NCBI RefSeq assembly: GCF_900111245.1
Contig: NZ_FOGO01000005.1
Coordinates: 354,147 to 418,146 of the forward strand
Length of the DNA: 64,000 nucleotides
Direction: 5' to 3'
Source of the DNA: Streptomyces qinglanensis
GTDB taxonomy: Bacteria > Actinomycetota > Actinomycetes > Streptomycetales > Streptomycetaceae
Shown: in pieces, positions 1-9,939 of the stretch
How the letters are laid out: each line of letters begins with the position of its first letter
How positions within the stretch are numbered: the first letter of the stretch is position 1
The notes under the pieces: model-generated
Database searches by the model: none
Told to the model about the DNA's origin: nothing
The model's input: the letters and a program-made list of their open reading frames with translations, nothing else
Program-made: the position numbers and the translations under genes

Positions 1-70
1 TGTGGTCGAAGTGCACATAGAGCACGTGGGATCGCCGGAGTCCGGCCGGTGCCGGCGCCGGGCCGCTCAT
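1..70 (-). CDS. Partial gene after dnaE2, possible Y-family DNA polymerase N-terminus
   Basis: Only the first 23 codons are present. The ATG overlaps the dnaE2 stop as ATGA, so the gene is almost certainly co-translated with dnaE2. The peptide is a short Pro/Ala-rich leader followed by HVLYVHFDH. A hydrophobic strand of this kind near the start is typical of DinB/ImuB-like polymerases, and actinobacterial dnaE2 genes commonly sit beside such a gene. The operon link is seen in the sequence; the family call is inferred from position and a few residues. The rest lies outside the window. Confidence 0.45.
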   Translation of the reverse strand, partial: MSGPAPAPAGLRRSHVLYVHFDH

Positions 71-3000
71 CCCGCGCTCCCCGGGCTGGAGTGCCACATC
101 CTGCGGAGCGCCCTGGCCGAGCCCGCCGTCTCGCCCGCGGGGCGGAGGTCCGCCCAGGGATGCATCGCGTATCCGGGGGCGACCTGGAGGGTGCGGCCCG
201 GGCCGTCGGCGGGCTGCGGACCGCCCTCCGGCGGCTCCGCCAGCCGGGCCGTGACCGCCTCCAGGCCGCCGGAGCGGCGCAGCTCGACCAGTTCGGCCAG
301 GTCCCAGGCTGCGGAGCCGACGACGGTGAGGCTGCGCGGCCCGCGCCGCTGGACGACGCCGCGCACCAGCAGCAGCCAGGAGTGGAAGACGGTGTGGGCG
401 CAGGCGGCGTGCGCGTCCTCGAAGAAGGCGAGGTCGGACAGGCCGGTGCCGTCGTCCAGGGTGGTGAAGATGACGCGCTTGCCCGAGGCGAGCGGCGGGG
501 TCTGGGTGGCGGCCTTGGCCCCGGCGATCAGCACCGTCTCGCCGTGCCGTGCCGAGCGCAGGGTACGGGCCGAGCGGGCGCCCAGTTCCCGCAGGAAGGC
601 GACGTGGTCGGTCATCAGATGGCGGGAGGTGTCCATGCCCAGGACGTCGAGCTCGGCGCCGAGCCGTTCGCCCCGGTCCAGGTCGGGCAGGTGGACCGGT
701 TCGGCCTGCTGCGGGGCCCGGTCCGCGGACGCGGCGCCCTCGCCCAGTGCGAGCTGCCCCTCGCGTGCTCCGGCCGCGCGCTGGGTGCGGTGCAGTTCGG
801 CGAGGTGCAGCAGCAGATCGCGGCGGTTGCCGCCGGGGGCGAAGGCGTCCAGCGCGCCGACCTGGGCGAGGCGTTCGGCCACGGGCCGGGAGGGGCGGGC
901 CCGGCGCCAGAAGTCCGCGAGCGAGTCGTAGGGCTGCCCGGCCTCGATACGGGCCGCGTCGGCCTCGCTGATGCCCTGCACCTCACCGAGCGCGAGGCGC
1001 AGCCCCCACACCTTGGATTCGGACTCCAGTTCGATCCGATAGGACGCGGCGGACCGGTTCACCTCCAGCGGCAGCACCGGAACCCCGCGCCGCCGGGCGT
1101 CCGCCAGCAGCAGCCGCTTGGGGTACATCCCCGGGTCGTGCTCCAGGATCCCGGCGTAGAAGGCGGCGGGCCGGTGCGCCTTGAGCCACGCGGACTGGTA
1201 GGTCGGCACGGCGAACGCCACGGCGTGCGCCTTGCAGAACCCGTAGGAGCCGAAGGACTCCACGATCTCCCAGGCGTGCGCGACGGTCCCGGCCGCGAAC
1301 CCCCGGCGCGCCGCCGCGCGTTCGAACCAGAGCTTCGCGGCGGGACGCTGCTCGTCGTCCTTGAGTACCCGCCGCACCTCGTCCGCCCGGCCGCGGTCGC
1401 AACCGGTGAAGCGCGAGAGGATGCGGATCACCTGCTCGTGGAAGACCGCGACGCCGTACGTCTCGGCCAGCGGCTCCGCCAGGTCGGGATGCGGATGGCG
1501 GATGCGGCGCCGCCCGTGCCGGGCTTCGACGAAGGGGTGGACCATGTCGGCGCCGACGGGTCCCGGCCGGAAGAGGGAGATGTCCACGACCAGGTCGTGG
1601 AAGGTCTCCGGCTGGAGCCGGCCGATCAGCTCGCGCTGGCCCGGCGACTCGATCTGGAAGCAGCCCAGCGTCTCGGAGGAGCGGATCAGCTCGTAGGTGG
1701 CCCGGTCCCCCTCAGGGACCGCGTCCAGGTCGATCCGCTCCCCCGCCGCGCGCTCCACCTCGGCGACCGCGTACGCCATCGCCGACTGGAGCCGCACGCC
1801 CAGCACATCCAGCTTGAGCAGCCCGAGGTCCTCCACGTCGTCCTTGTCGAACTGCGCCATCGCGAAGCCCTCGCCGCTGGTGGGCACGACGGGCGTACGG
1901 GCACGCAGCGACGCGTCCGAGAGCAGCAGCCCGCACGGGTGCATGGCCAGCCCGCGGGGCAGCCCGTCCAGCGCCTCGACCAGCTCCCAGAAGCGCTCCC
2001 CGTGCCCGGCGGGCGCCCCCTCGGCCGCCTCCTGCCGCAGCTCCGCCAGCTCCGGCAGCTCGGCCAGCGCGGAGCGCGCGTCCCGCGCCCTGATGTGCGG
2101 GAACGCCTTGGCCAGCCGGTCGGTCTCGGCCGGGTCCAGCGCCAGCGCCGCGCCGACGTCGCGGATGGCGTGCCGCACCCGGTAGGTCTCGGGCATGGCG
2201 ACGGCGGCCACCCGCTCCTCGCCGAAGCGTTCGAAGACCGCGCGGTAGACCTCCAGCCGCCGGGCCGACTCCACGTCGATGTCGATGTCCGGCAGCTCGG
2301 CCCGGCGCGGGGAGAGGAACCGCTCCATCAGCAGCCCGTGCTCGACCGGGTCGGCGTGCGCGATGCCCAGCAGGTGGTTGACGAACGACCCGGCGCCCGA
2401 GCCGCGCGCGGCGACCCGGATGCCCCGCTCCCGCACGTCCTCGACGATGCGGGCGACGGTCAGGAAGTACGAGGAGTAGCCGAGCTTCTCGATGACGGCC
2501 AGCTCGTCCTCCAGCCGCCGCCAGCGGGCGGGCTGCCGGTCGTAGCGGCGGGTGACCATCGCGGCGGCGCAGCGGGAGCGCAGGACCCGCACGGCGGTGC
2601 GGCCGCCGGTGCCGGCCAGCCGGGACTCGGGGAAGTGGACCCGGCCCAGGCCCAGATCCTCCTCGGGGTCGACCCGGCAGGTCTCCGCGGTCTCCTCGGT
2701 GAGGGCGAGGAGACGGTGTGCGGTGTTGCGCCGGTACCCGGCGGCCTCGGCGATCCGCTCCGCGGCGGCGGCCATCTCCGCGGGCCCCTTCAGCCAGCGC
2801 TCACCGCTGTCGAGCCCCGCCCGCGGGTCGACGGGGACGAGGCGGCGGGCGGCGTCCAGCACGTCGGCGACGTTCACCTCGGCGGACGGAGCCGGATCGG
2901 CGTAGCGCACGGCGTTGGTCAGGACGGGTGCGACGCCCTCCTGCGCCGCCAGTCCCAGCGCTCGGGCGGCCTCGCGCAGCGGCCCGGCGGCGGAGACGGC

Positions 3001-3546
3001 CAGCCGGAGCGCGTCACCGTAGATCTCGCGCCACCACCCCAGGAGCGCGGCCGCGCGATCGGGGCGGCCCGCGGCGAGGGCGCGCCCGACGTCGGAGCCG
3101 GCGCCGAGCAGCACCGTCACCGCGCCGCCGCGCAGCGCGGTCCGCGGGAGGAGCGGCGCGTCCTGCCCGGCGGCGTGCGCCTCGGTGATCATCCGGCACA
3201 GTTCGGCCCAGCCGCGGGCGCCGTCGCGGGCGAGGAAGACGGCGCGCCGGGCGGACTCGTCGACGAAGCGCCCGCCTCGGACCGGGGTGCGGCGCCGCTC
3301 TCCGCCTCGCACGTCCGGCTGGTCCGGTGGCGGCCCGACCGCGAGGTCGACCCCGTACACCGGGCGCACCCCGGCGCGTGCGCACGCCTTCGTGAAGCGG
3401 ACGGCACCCGCGACGCCGTCCCGGTCGGTGAGGGCGACAGCGGCCATTCCCCGCTCGGCGGCCCGCTCGGCGAGAGCCTCGGGGTGCGAGGCGCCGAAGC
3501 GCATGGAGAAGCCGGAGGCCACGTGCAGATGCGTGAACGCCGACAT
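67..3546 (-). CDS. dnaE2: Error-prone DNA polymerase III alpha subunit DnaE2
   Basis: A C-family polymerase of 1159 residues. The N-terminal PHP domain begins FTHLHVASGFSMRFGASHP; the palm carries the catalytic aspartates in PDIDIDVE; finger and helix-hairpin-helix segments follow (GVAVFHEQVIRIL, FGSYGFCKAHAVAFA), and the C-terminus is OB-fold-like. The start with GGAGGTGG upstream is chosen; an in-frame start 90 bases further upstream would lie beyond the SOS box. The length fits DnaE2, which does damage-tolerant, mutagenic synthesis, rather than the replicative DnaE1. A perfect LexA-like palindrome about 63 bases upstream predicts SOS induction. The stop overlaps the start of the next gene, a possible Y-family partner. 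Confidence 0.9.
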   Translation of the reverse strand: MSAFTHLHVASGFSMRFGASHPEALAERAAERGMAAVALTDRDGVAGAVRFTKACARAGVRPVYGVDLAVGPPPDQPDVRGGERRRTPVRGGRFVDESARRAVFLARDGARGWAELCRMITEAHAAGQDAPLLPRTALRGGAVTVLLGAGSDVGRALAAGRPDRAAALLGWWREIYGDALRLAVSAAGPLREAARALGLAAQEGVAPVLTNAVRYADPAPSAEVNVADVLDAARRLVPVDPRAGLDSGERWLKGPAEMAAAAERIAEAAGYRRNTAHRLLALTEETAETCRVDPEEDLGLGRVHFPESRLAGTGGRTAVRVLRSRCAAAMVTRRYDRQPARWRRLEDELAVIEKLGYSSYFLTVARIVEDVRERGIRVAARGSGAGSFVNHLLGIAHADPVEHGLLMERFLSPRRAELPDIDIDVESARRLEVYRAVFERFGEERVAAVAMPETYRVRHAIRDVGAALALDPAETDRLAKAFPHIRARDARSALAELPELAELRQEAAEGAPAGHGERFWELVEALDGLPRGLAMHPCGLLLSDASLRARTPVVPTSGEGFAMAQFDKDDVEDLGLLKLDVLGVRLQSAMAYAVAEVERAAGERIDLDAVPEGDRATYELIRSSETLGCFQIESPGQRELIGRLQPETFHDLVVDISLFRPGPVGADMVHPFVEARHGRRRIRHPHPDLAEPLAETYGVAVFHEQVIRILSRFTGCDRGRADEVRRVLKDDEQRPAAKLWFERAAARRGFAAGTVAHAWEIVESFGSYGFCKAHAVAFAVPTYQSAWLKAHRPAAFYAGILEHDPGMYPKRLLLADARRRGVPVLPLEVNRSAASYRIELESESKVWGLRLALGEVQGISEADAARIEAGQPYDSLADFWRRARPSRPVAERLAQVGALDAFAPGGNRRDLLLHLAELHRTQRAAGAREGQLALGEGAASADRAPQQAEPVHLPDLDRGERLGAELDVLGMDTSRHLMTDHVAFLRELGARSARTLRSARHGETVLIAGAKAATQTPPLASGKRVIFTTLDDGTGLSDLAFFEDAHAACAHTVFHSWLLLVRGVVQRRGPRSLTVVGSAAWDLAELVELRRSGGLEAVTARLAEPPEGGPQPADGPGRTLQVAPGYAMHPWADLRPAGETAGSARALRRMWHSSPGSAG

Positions 3547-3608
3547 CGTCCGCACCACCTCCTGCCTCAGCACCCCCTCTGTCCCGAGCAACCACAATAG
3601 ACCAGCTA

Positions 3609-3624
3609 TCGAATCTGTATTCGA
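3609..3624. promoter_or_regulatory. LexA (SOS) box upstream of dnaE2
   Basis: Perfect inverted repeat TCGAAT-CTGT-ATTCGA. It matches the actinobacterial SOS-box layout (CGAAC-N4-GTTCG type), with T/A in place of C/G at the inner positions. It lies 63 bases upstream of the dnaE2 start, where LexA would block the promoter until DNA damage. It is also one of the few AT-rich patches in the region. Confidence 0.8.
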
Positions 3625-3765
3625 ATAGCACACCACGCCACCGCCCCCTCCGCCGCACGGGGGCGGCCGGCCGGGCGGCGGACCCCGTGACAGGCGGCCG
3701 CGGCAGGCTCGGGACCGGCGGCCGGGACCGGCGCGGCCGGGACCGACGGCCGGGAGTCGGCCGGC

Positions 3766-4530
3766 TCACATATGGGTGCCGCCGTCGATGCGCAGTTCGG
3801 TGCCGGTGATGAAGGCGCCGTCCTCGGAGGCCAGCATCGCGATGGCACCCGCCACGGTCTCCGGGCCCGCGAACCCCTCCCCGAGGGCCGGTACGAGCTT
3901 CGTGAACAGGTCCGGGTCGGCGTCCCGGGGCAGCCCCGGAGCCCGGGTCATACCGGAGTCGATGGAGCCGGGCGCCACACAGACGGCCCGCAGCCCCTGC
4001 TTGCCGTACTCGGCCGCGATGGCGTGCGTGAAGGACTGGATGCCGCCCTTGGAGGCGGCATAGGCGGCCATGTAGGGATGCGCGAAGCTCGCCGAGGTCG
4101 AGCTGAAGTTGACGACGACACCCTTTCCGGTCGCCAGCAGCGCGGGCAGCGCCTGCCGGGTCACCAGGAAGGTGCCGGTGAGGTTGACGCCGATGATCCG
4201 GTTCCAGAACTCCAGGGTCATCGCCCCGGTGTGCCGCGAATCGAGGATGCCCGCCGCGTTGACCAGCACGTCCAGGCCCCCGAGGTGCTCGACGGCGGCA
4301 TCGACCCGCGCGCGCACGGAATCCTCGTCGGCGATGTCGAGGACCGTACGGCTCAGCCGCTCGTCCGTGCCCGCCTCGGCGGCCAGCGCGCGGGTCTTCT
4401 CCAGTCCGGCCTCGGCGATGTCGGCGGCGGCGACACTGCCGCCCTCCGCGAGTATCCGCAGCGCGGTGGCCTGGCCGATACCGGAGCCGGCTCCGGTGAC
4501 CAGGACTCTGCGGCCGGTGAAGCGGTTCAT
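3766..4530 (-). CDS. Short-chain dehydrogenase/reductase (classical SDR)
   Basis: A 254-residue NAD(P)-dependent oxidoreductase with the Rossmann glycine motif TGAGSGIG near residue 13, the NNAG equivalent LVNAAG, the catalytic pair YAASKGG (Tyr, Lys) and a preceding serine in NFSSTSAS. The C-terminus INGGTHM-like (RIDGGTHM) is typical of the family. Asp after the second strand (AAADIAEA) suggests NAD preference. The start has AAGGGGAG upstream. The gene is divergent from a TetR gene across 130 bases that hold a perfect palindrome, so the regulator probably controls it. The substrate cannot be read from the sequence. Confidence 0.85.
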   Translation of the reverse strand: MNRFTGRRVLVTGAGSGIGQATALRILAEGGSVAAADIAEAGLEKTRALAAEAGTDERLSRTVLDIADEDSVRARVDAAVEHLGGLDVLVNAAGILDSRHTGAMTLEFWNRIIGVNLTGTFLVTRQALPALLATGKGVVVNFSSTSASFAHPYMAAYAASKGGIQSFTHAIAAEYGKQGLRAVCVAPGSIDSGMTRAPGLPRDADPDLFTKLVPALGEGFAGPETVAGAIAMLASEDGAFITGTELRIDGGTHM

Positions 4531-4594
4531 GACCGACTCCCCTTCTGGTGTGGGATGCCCGTTTCGGGCGCGTTCTCGAACACAGTACGCCTGA

Positions 4595-4611
4595 ATGGCA
4601 TGACGTGCCAT
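4595..4611. promoter_or_regulatory. Probable TetR operator in the SDR/TetR divergent region
   Basis: Perfect inverted repeat ATGGCA-TGACG-TGCCAT midway between the divergent SDR and TetR starts. A further TGGCATACG half-site lies at 4643-4651 near the TetR start. Size and position fit a TetR dimer site controlling both genes. Confidence 0.65.
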
Positions 4612-4660
4612 CTCGGCGCATCACGCAATCCAGCGCGTCCTCTGGCATACGCTTCGACCC

Positions 4661-5329
4661 ATGACCCCCCAGCCCGACAGGCCGACCCCGCACACCACCC
4701 GCCCCTCCCTCACCGAACGCCGCAAGGCCGAGACCGAACGGGAGATCGCGCGGCACGCCGCCGGACTGTTCTCCGCACACGGCGCGGCGAGCGTCACGGC
4801 GGAGGGGATCGCCCGCGCGGCGGGCGTCTCGCTGCGCACCTTCTACCGCTACTTCCGCACCAAGGAGGAGGCGGTCGCCCCGCTGCTGACCGGCGGCGTA
4901 CGCCAGTGGCTGGCCGACCTGGCCGCCGCGCCCGCCGGGCTGCCCGTCGCCCGGGCCCTGGAGCACGCCGTCCGGGCGGCACTCACCCCGGCCGGGCCGT
5001 ACGCGGACCTCCAGACCGAGGCGCTGGAGAGCACCCGGGGGCTGCTGCGCGCCGTCCCCGGCGATCCGGCACTGCGTTCGGTGTGGCTGCGGGTGCACGC
5101 GGAGACGGAGGAGGCGCTGGTGCCCGTACTGGCCGGGCTCGCCCGCAAGGACACCGACCCGCTGGAGCTGCGGCTGACGGCGAGCGCGGCCAATGCCGCC
5201 ATGCGGATCGCGATGGAGACCTGGTCGGCCGGCGAAGCGGATTCCGACGATCCGGAACGGGGGCCCGCCGCGCTCGCCGTACGCTGTCTGCGGGGGCTGA
5301 CCGCGGGACTGCACACGCCCCGCGCGTGA
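4661..5329 (+). CDS. TetR-family transcriptional regulator
   Basis: 222 residues. The N-terminal TetR helix-turn-helix spans about residues 20-65: a helix with AAGLFSAHGAASVT, then IARAAGVSLRTFYRYFRTKEEA, the classic recognition-helix signature. The remainder is a helical ligand-binding domain with no recognisable ligand class. It is divergent from the SDR gene, with a perfect 17-bp palindrome between them, so it most likely represses that gene and itself. There is little room for a leader, so the transcript may be nearly leaderless. Confidence 0.88.
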   Translation: MTPQPDRPTPHTTRPSLTERRKAETEREIARHAAGLFSAHGAASVTAEGIARAAGVSLRTFYRYFRTKEEAVAPLLTGGVRQWLADLAAAPAGLPVARALEHAVRAALTPAGPYADLQTEALESTRGLLRAVPGDPALRSVWLRVHAETEEALVPVLAGLARKDTDPLELRLTASAANAAMRIAMETWSAGEADSDDPERGPAALAVRCLRGLTAGLHTPRA

Positions 5330-5373
5330 CCCCCCGAGGCCGGGCGCCTCCGGCACCGGTTCCCCCCGATGCC

Positions 5374-5435
5374 GGTGCGACCCGGTGCCGGCGCCACCCG
5401 GTGCCGGTGCGACCCGGTGCCGGTGCGACCGTGCC
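5374..5435. repeat. 16-bp tandem repeats upstream of asd
   Basis: About 3.9 imperfect copies of GGTGCGACCCGGTGCC lie in tandem between the TetR stop and asd. Copies 1 and 3 are identical, copy 2 differs at two positions, and the last copy is shortened. The repeat is non-coding and may form alternative hairpins. Confidence 0.8.
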
Positions 5436-5491
5436 GGGCTGTGACCCAAATCAAAGTGCTGGCACCCCGTACCCGGCACCGTGCAGGGTAG

Positions 5492-6595
<1,104 letters not shown>

Positions 6596-6738
6596 CCACC
6601 GGGGCGTACGGAACGGACCGGCGAAGCGCCCGGACCGGGTCGGCCGCCCGGAGGGAAAGCCGGGTCGCACCCTCGCCCCCGGCGCACCGGCCCGCCTTCC
6701 GGCACCCGGAACGCGGCACGGCAGCCGCACAGCAGCAC

Positions 6739-6769
6739 GGAACCCCCCGGACCGCGTCCGGGGGGTTCC
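6739..6769 (+). terminator. Hairpin terminator after asd
   Basis: Perfect 13-bp stem GGAACCCCCCGGA / TCCGGGGGGTTCC with a 5-base loop. It sits between asd and the convergent protease gene and could act in both directions. Confidence 0.75.
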
Positions 6770-6870
6770 GCTGTGGGGGGTTCCGAGCCCCTCCCCGAGG
6801 GGCTCACCAGGATCCCGTCCGAAGGCCGGGCCCGTCGCCCGGCCGACCGGGGCCGGCCGGTCCCGCGGGG

Positions 6871-7947
6871 TCAGCCGATCGTGGCACCGAGCGCGTCGAG
6901 CGCGGCGGGCACCGGCTGGAAGTAGGTCTCGCCGCCGGACGAGCAGTCACCGCTGCCACCGGAGGTGAGGCCCAGCGCCTTGTCGCCCGCGAAGAGCGAG
7001 CCGCCGCTGTCGCCCGGCTCGGCGCACACATCGGTCTGGATCAGCCCCTCGACGGTGCCCTCCGGGTAGGAGACGGAGGCGTCCAGCGCCTTGACCGTGC
7101 CGTCGTGCACCTGGGTGGTGCTGCCGCTGCGGGTGACCTTCTGGCCCACCTCGGCCTCTCCGGCGCCGGAGATGGCCTGGGTGCTGCCGTCGTACAGGTC
7201 CACCTCGCTCGGGTGGTCGGTGTCGCCGGTGTAGGTGGCGATGCCGTAGTCGTTGCCCGGGAACTTGCCCTCTCCGCTCTCCGCGATGGGCTGGCCGCCC
7301 TGCGAGTCGGACCAGGAGGAGATCGCGGTGGTGCAGTGGCCCGCGGTCAGGAAGCCGGGCTTGCCGTCCGCGGTGGTGACGTTGAAGCCGAGCGAGCAGC
7401 GCCCGCCGTCGCCCCAGATGGCGTCCCCACCAGCGATCTTGGTGGTGAACTTGCCTTCGGTGCGCTTCAACTCGACCTTGCCGCCCTCGGCCTTGAGCTG
7501 CTTCTTGAGCTCGGCGAGCTCGGCGCCCTTGACCGTGCTGTCGGCGGTGACGACCACCTTGTTGGCCTTCACGTCGACGGCGCGGGCCGTGCCCGTCACA
7601 TCGTCCTCGGTGAGCGTCTTCTTGGCGGAGGTGAGCTGGGAGAGCGTGTGCTGGACGACCCGGGCCCTGGCTCCGGCCGCCTCGACCTTCTCCTTGGCCG
7701 CGTCGTCGGTCACGTTGACGACGAGTTGCTTGGCCTTGGCGTCGTAGTAGGCTCCCGCGTCACCCTTGATGTCCGAGGTGAGCTTGGAGGCCAGCTTCGA
7801 GGCCGAGCCGGACGAGAGGGTCTTGACCGAGGGGGCCTCGGGCGCGGCGTTGGCGGTGGTGACCGTGAGTGCGCCGGCCGCGAGGGCCGCGGCGCCCGCG
7901 CCGGCCAGCAGTATCCGCCTCTTGGGTACGCGTCGGTGGTCGGACAA
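6871..7947 (-). CDS. Secreted S1 serine protease, streptogrisin-like (first of two)
   Basis: Chymotrypsin-fold endopeptidase of 358 residues with a TTG start (GGAGGT six bases upstream). A signal peptide (KRR then AGAGAAALAAGALTV) and a propeptide of about 130 residues of the alpha-lytic/streptogrisin type precede the mature enzyme, which begins near KIAGGDAIWG. The triad is His about 204 (TAGHC), Asp about 233 (GNDYG) and Ser about 314 (GDSGG). Disulphide cysteines flank His and Ser. The C-terminal [15 protein letters not shown] is typical of streptogrisins. The neighbouring gene on the same strand is a paralogue, suggesting duplication. Function: extracellular protein breakdown. Confidence 0.93.
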   Translation of the reverse strand: MSDHRRVPKRRILLAGAGAAALAAGALTVTTANAAPEAPSVKTLSSGSASKLASKLTSDIKGDAGAYYDAKAKQLVVNVTDDAAKEKVEAAGARARVVQHTLSQLTSAKKTLTEDDVTGTARAVDVKANKVVVTADSTVKGAELAELKKQLKAEGGKVELKRTEGKFTTKIAGGDAIWGDGGRCSLGFNVTTADGKPGFLTAGHCTTAISSWSDSQGGQPIAESGEGKFPGNDYGIATYTGDTDHPSEVDLYDGSTQAISGAGEAEVGQKVTRSGSTTQVHDGTVKALDASVSYPEGTVEGLIQTDVCAEPGDSGGSLFAGDKALGLTSGGSGDCSSGGETYFQPVPAALDALGATIG

Positions 7948-8018
7948 GGTGATACCTCCAGTGGGGGGTTGGGGCCGCCCCGGAGCGGGGTGGTCCCGGA
8001 GGATGTACGGACACGGCC

Positions 8019-8092
8019 CTCTTGCCCAAGAGAAAGTCGCGTCCATGCCAACGTGTGCGCCGAGTATTGCGATCCCCCCGACCTCCGCACAA
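8019..8092 (-). promoter_or_regulatory. Possible promoter and palindrome upstream of the first protease
   Basis: On the minus strand a TTGTGC (-35, 8087-8092) lies 18 bases from AATACT (-10, 8063-8068). Downstream, at 8019-8032, is a perfect palindrome CTCTTG-CC-CAAGAG in the leader, a candidate operator. The rest of the 600-base gap (7948-8548) holds C-rich tandem CACCCCCG repeats near 8386-8412 and the terminator of the second protease; no gene is seen. Confidence 0.35.
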
Positions 8093-8468
8093 GGTCCAGA
8101 TCACGTCAGCCGACCGGAAGTTCGGTCCGGCTGTCAAGATGCCGAACATCCCTTTCCATCCCTGACGTCCGGCGGAACGAACACGACGCGCGACACCGCG
8201 TGTTCATGAGGTAAGGCATGGACCTGTCCGGTATTCGTCGCCGCGGAGGCCGAATTGCGGCAGCACAACGAAGCACTTCGCCGCGCCCCCGCCCGCGTGC
8301 GGCGACGTGGCGCCCGTCGCGCGCACCAACACACCCGCGCACGTGCGCACAAAGACGCCCCGCCGGAGGAACGGCCCACCCGCGCACCCCCGCACCCCCG
8401 CACCCCCGCACCAGGACACTCCGCTCCCAGGACACTCCGCGGACACGGACCTGCCCGCACGCACGGAA

Positions 8469-8505
8469 GTGCCCGTACACACACCCAGGGAGCGTGTACG
8501 GGCAC
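8469..8505 (-). terminator. Hairpin terminator after the second protease
   Basis: Perfect 12-bp stem GTGCCCGTACAC / GTGTACGGGCAC with a 13-base loop, 44 bases past the stop of the upstream protease gene. Confidence 0.75.
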
Positions 8506-8548
8506 AGGACCGAGCGCTACTCGCCCGGCCGGCACGGGTGGCGGTACG

Positions 8549-9463
8549 TCAGTAGACGTTCACGCCGTACGCGTTGAGCGCCTCGGTGACCGGCTGGAAG
8601 AAGGTCGTCCCACCACTGCTGCAGTTGCCGCTGCCGCCGGAGGTGAGGCCGAGTGCGGTGCTGCCCCGGTAGAGGGGACCGCCGCTGTCGCCCGGCTCCG
8701 CGCACACGGTGGTGCGGATGAGGCCGTAGACGATGTCGCCGCCGCCGTAGTTGACCGTGGCGTTGAGCCCGGTCACCCGGCCGCTGTGGGTGCCGGTGGT
8801 GCTGCCGCGCCGGGTCACGGTCTGCCCCACGGACGGGGTGCCGGCGCTGGTGATGTCCTGCCCGCCGACGGTACCGGGGTGCGAGATCGAGGTGTTGCTG
8901 TAACGCACGATCCCGTAGTCGTTACCGGGGAAGCTGGAGCCGGCAGTGGGCCCGATGAGAGTGGAGTGGCTGGAGTTGGTGTACCAGTTGCCCCCGCCCT
9001 CGGTGCAGTGCCCGGCGGTCAGGAAGTAGTAGGTGCTGCCGCGGCGGACGTTGAAGCCCAGCGAACAGCGGTAGGAACCCGAGTAGACGGCGTCCCCGCC
9101 GGAGAGGTACTTCTTGAACGTACCCTTGACGTGCTCGATCTCCACCGCACCCGCGTTCTTCCCCGCGGAGTGCCGGATCCGGGCGATGTCGGCACGTGAG
9201 ACGCGACTGTCGACCGCGACGACGACCTTGTCGCTCTTCTTGTCGACGTGCCAGGCCGTGCCGGCGACATCCGCCGCGCGCACGGCGTCGCTCGCCGAGC
9301 CGAGCTGGCTCGCGGTGAAGGTGTGGGGGGACGGAGCTTCCGCGGCGGCCGTGGCGGGCGCGATCAGCGCCCCGGCCGCCGCCATGCCCGACGCGACGGC
9401 GATCAGCCGGTTGCGTCTGCGTCCGGCCGTGCCGTCGTTGGCTTTTGTGCGTTTGGTCTTCAC
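8549..9463 (-). CDS. Secreted S1 serine protease, streptogrisin A/B-like (second of two)
   Basis: 304 residues with a GTG start and GGGAGGAAAA upstream. A basic N-terminus (KTKRTK, RRRNR) and hydrophobic stretch to about residue 41 form the signal peptide. A short propeptide of about 80 residues leads to the mature enzyme near [11 protein letters not shown]. The catalytic triad is His152 (TAGHC), Asp182 (GNDYG) and Ser260 (GDSGG). The propeptide is clearly shorter than that of the neighbouring paralogue, and the mature part is closer to streptogrisin A/B. It has its own promoter region and terminator, so the two proteases are probably separate transcripts. Confidence 0.93.
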   Translation of the reverse strand: MKTKRTKANDGTAGRRRNRLIAVASGMAAAGALIAPATAAAEAPSPHTFTASQLGSASDAVRAADVAGTAWHVDKKSDKVVVAVDSRVSRADIARIRHSAGKNAGAVEIEHVKGTFKKYLSGGDAVYSGSYRCSLGFNVRRGSTYYFLTAGHCTEGGGNWYTNSSHSTLIGPTAGSSFPGNDYGIVRYSNTSISHPGTVGGQDITSAGTPSVGQTVTRRGSTTGTHSGRVTGLNATVNYGGGDIVYGLIRTTVCAEPGDSGGPLYRGSTALGLTSGGSGNCSSGGTTFFQPVTEALNAYGVNVY

Positions 9464-9628
9464 TTTTCCTCCCGATCAGGGAAACCAAGCGTGCTCCTGA
9501 CAAACGCTGCATGGAGTATTCGCGGTGGCATTCCGGCCCCGCAAGGGTGTCTTTCGGACTCCGTCGGTCCAGTTCGCGTCCCGTCCACACCGTTTGACAC
9601 CAGGAGGTGCGGGGGAGAAGACGGTCCT

Positions 9629-9656
9629 GGCCTATCCCTGGCCAGCCCCTTGTCAA
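9629..9656 (-). promoter_or_regulatory. Possible promoter of the second protease
   Basis: TTGACA (minus strand, 9651-9656) is followed after 16 bases by TAGGCC (9629-9634), about 165 bases upstream of the protease start. The -35 is perfect and the -10 weak. No gene is seen elsewhere in the 9464-9939 gap. Confidence 0.35.
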
Positions 9657-9939
9657 TCTGGGCGCACGACCGGACCGTCGCTCACTCGGATGTCGTCGGG
9701 CGACCACCGGTCACGGCCGGAACGGGGCAATGCGGCACAATCCCGCGCCCTGTCACCAGCCACTCGGAACAACAACCTTGATCGAGCGCCACCCGTTGTG
9801 CACCAGAACCGTCACGAATGCCGTGCTGGACGGGTAACCGCTTGGCGCATCATCAGCATCATGGACGACCATAGGGGTTGCGGACCCGCGGCGGAGCGCT
9901 AGCAACGGTGGGACACCGCGCAGAGGAGAGGAGGCGTCC

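Noticed and set aside
49..3600. Very long plus-strand open frame across dnaE2
   Set aside because: It is antisense to a clearly conserved polymerase. Its peptide is Gly/Arg/Val/His-rich with no domain, the usual product of high GC at third positions.
8204..8480. Small Cys/Arg-rich frames in the gap between the two proteases
   Set aside because: They arise from tandem CACCCCCG and GACACTCCG repeats, with no ribosome site or conserved motif.
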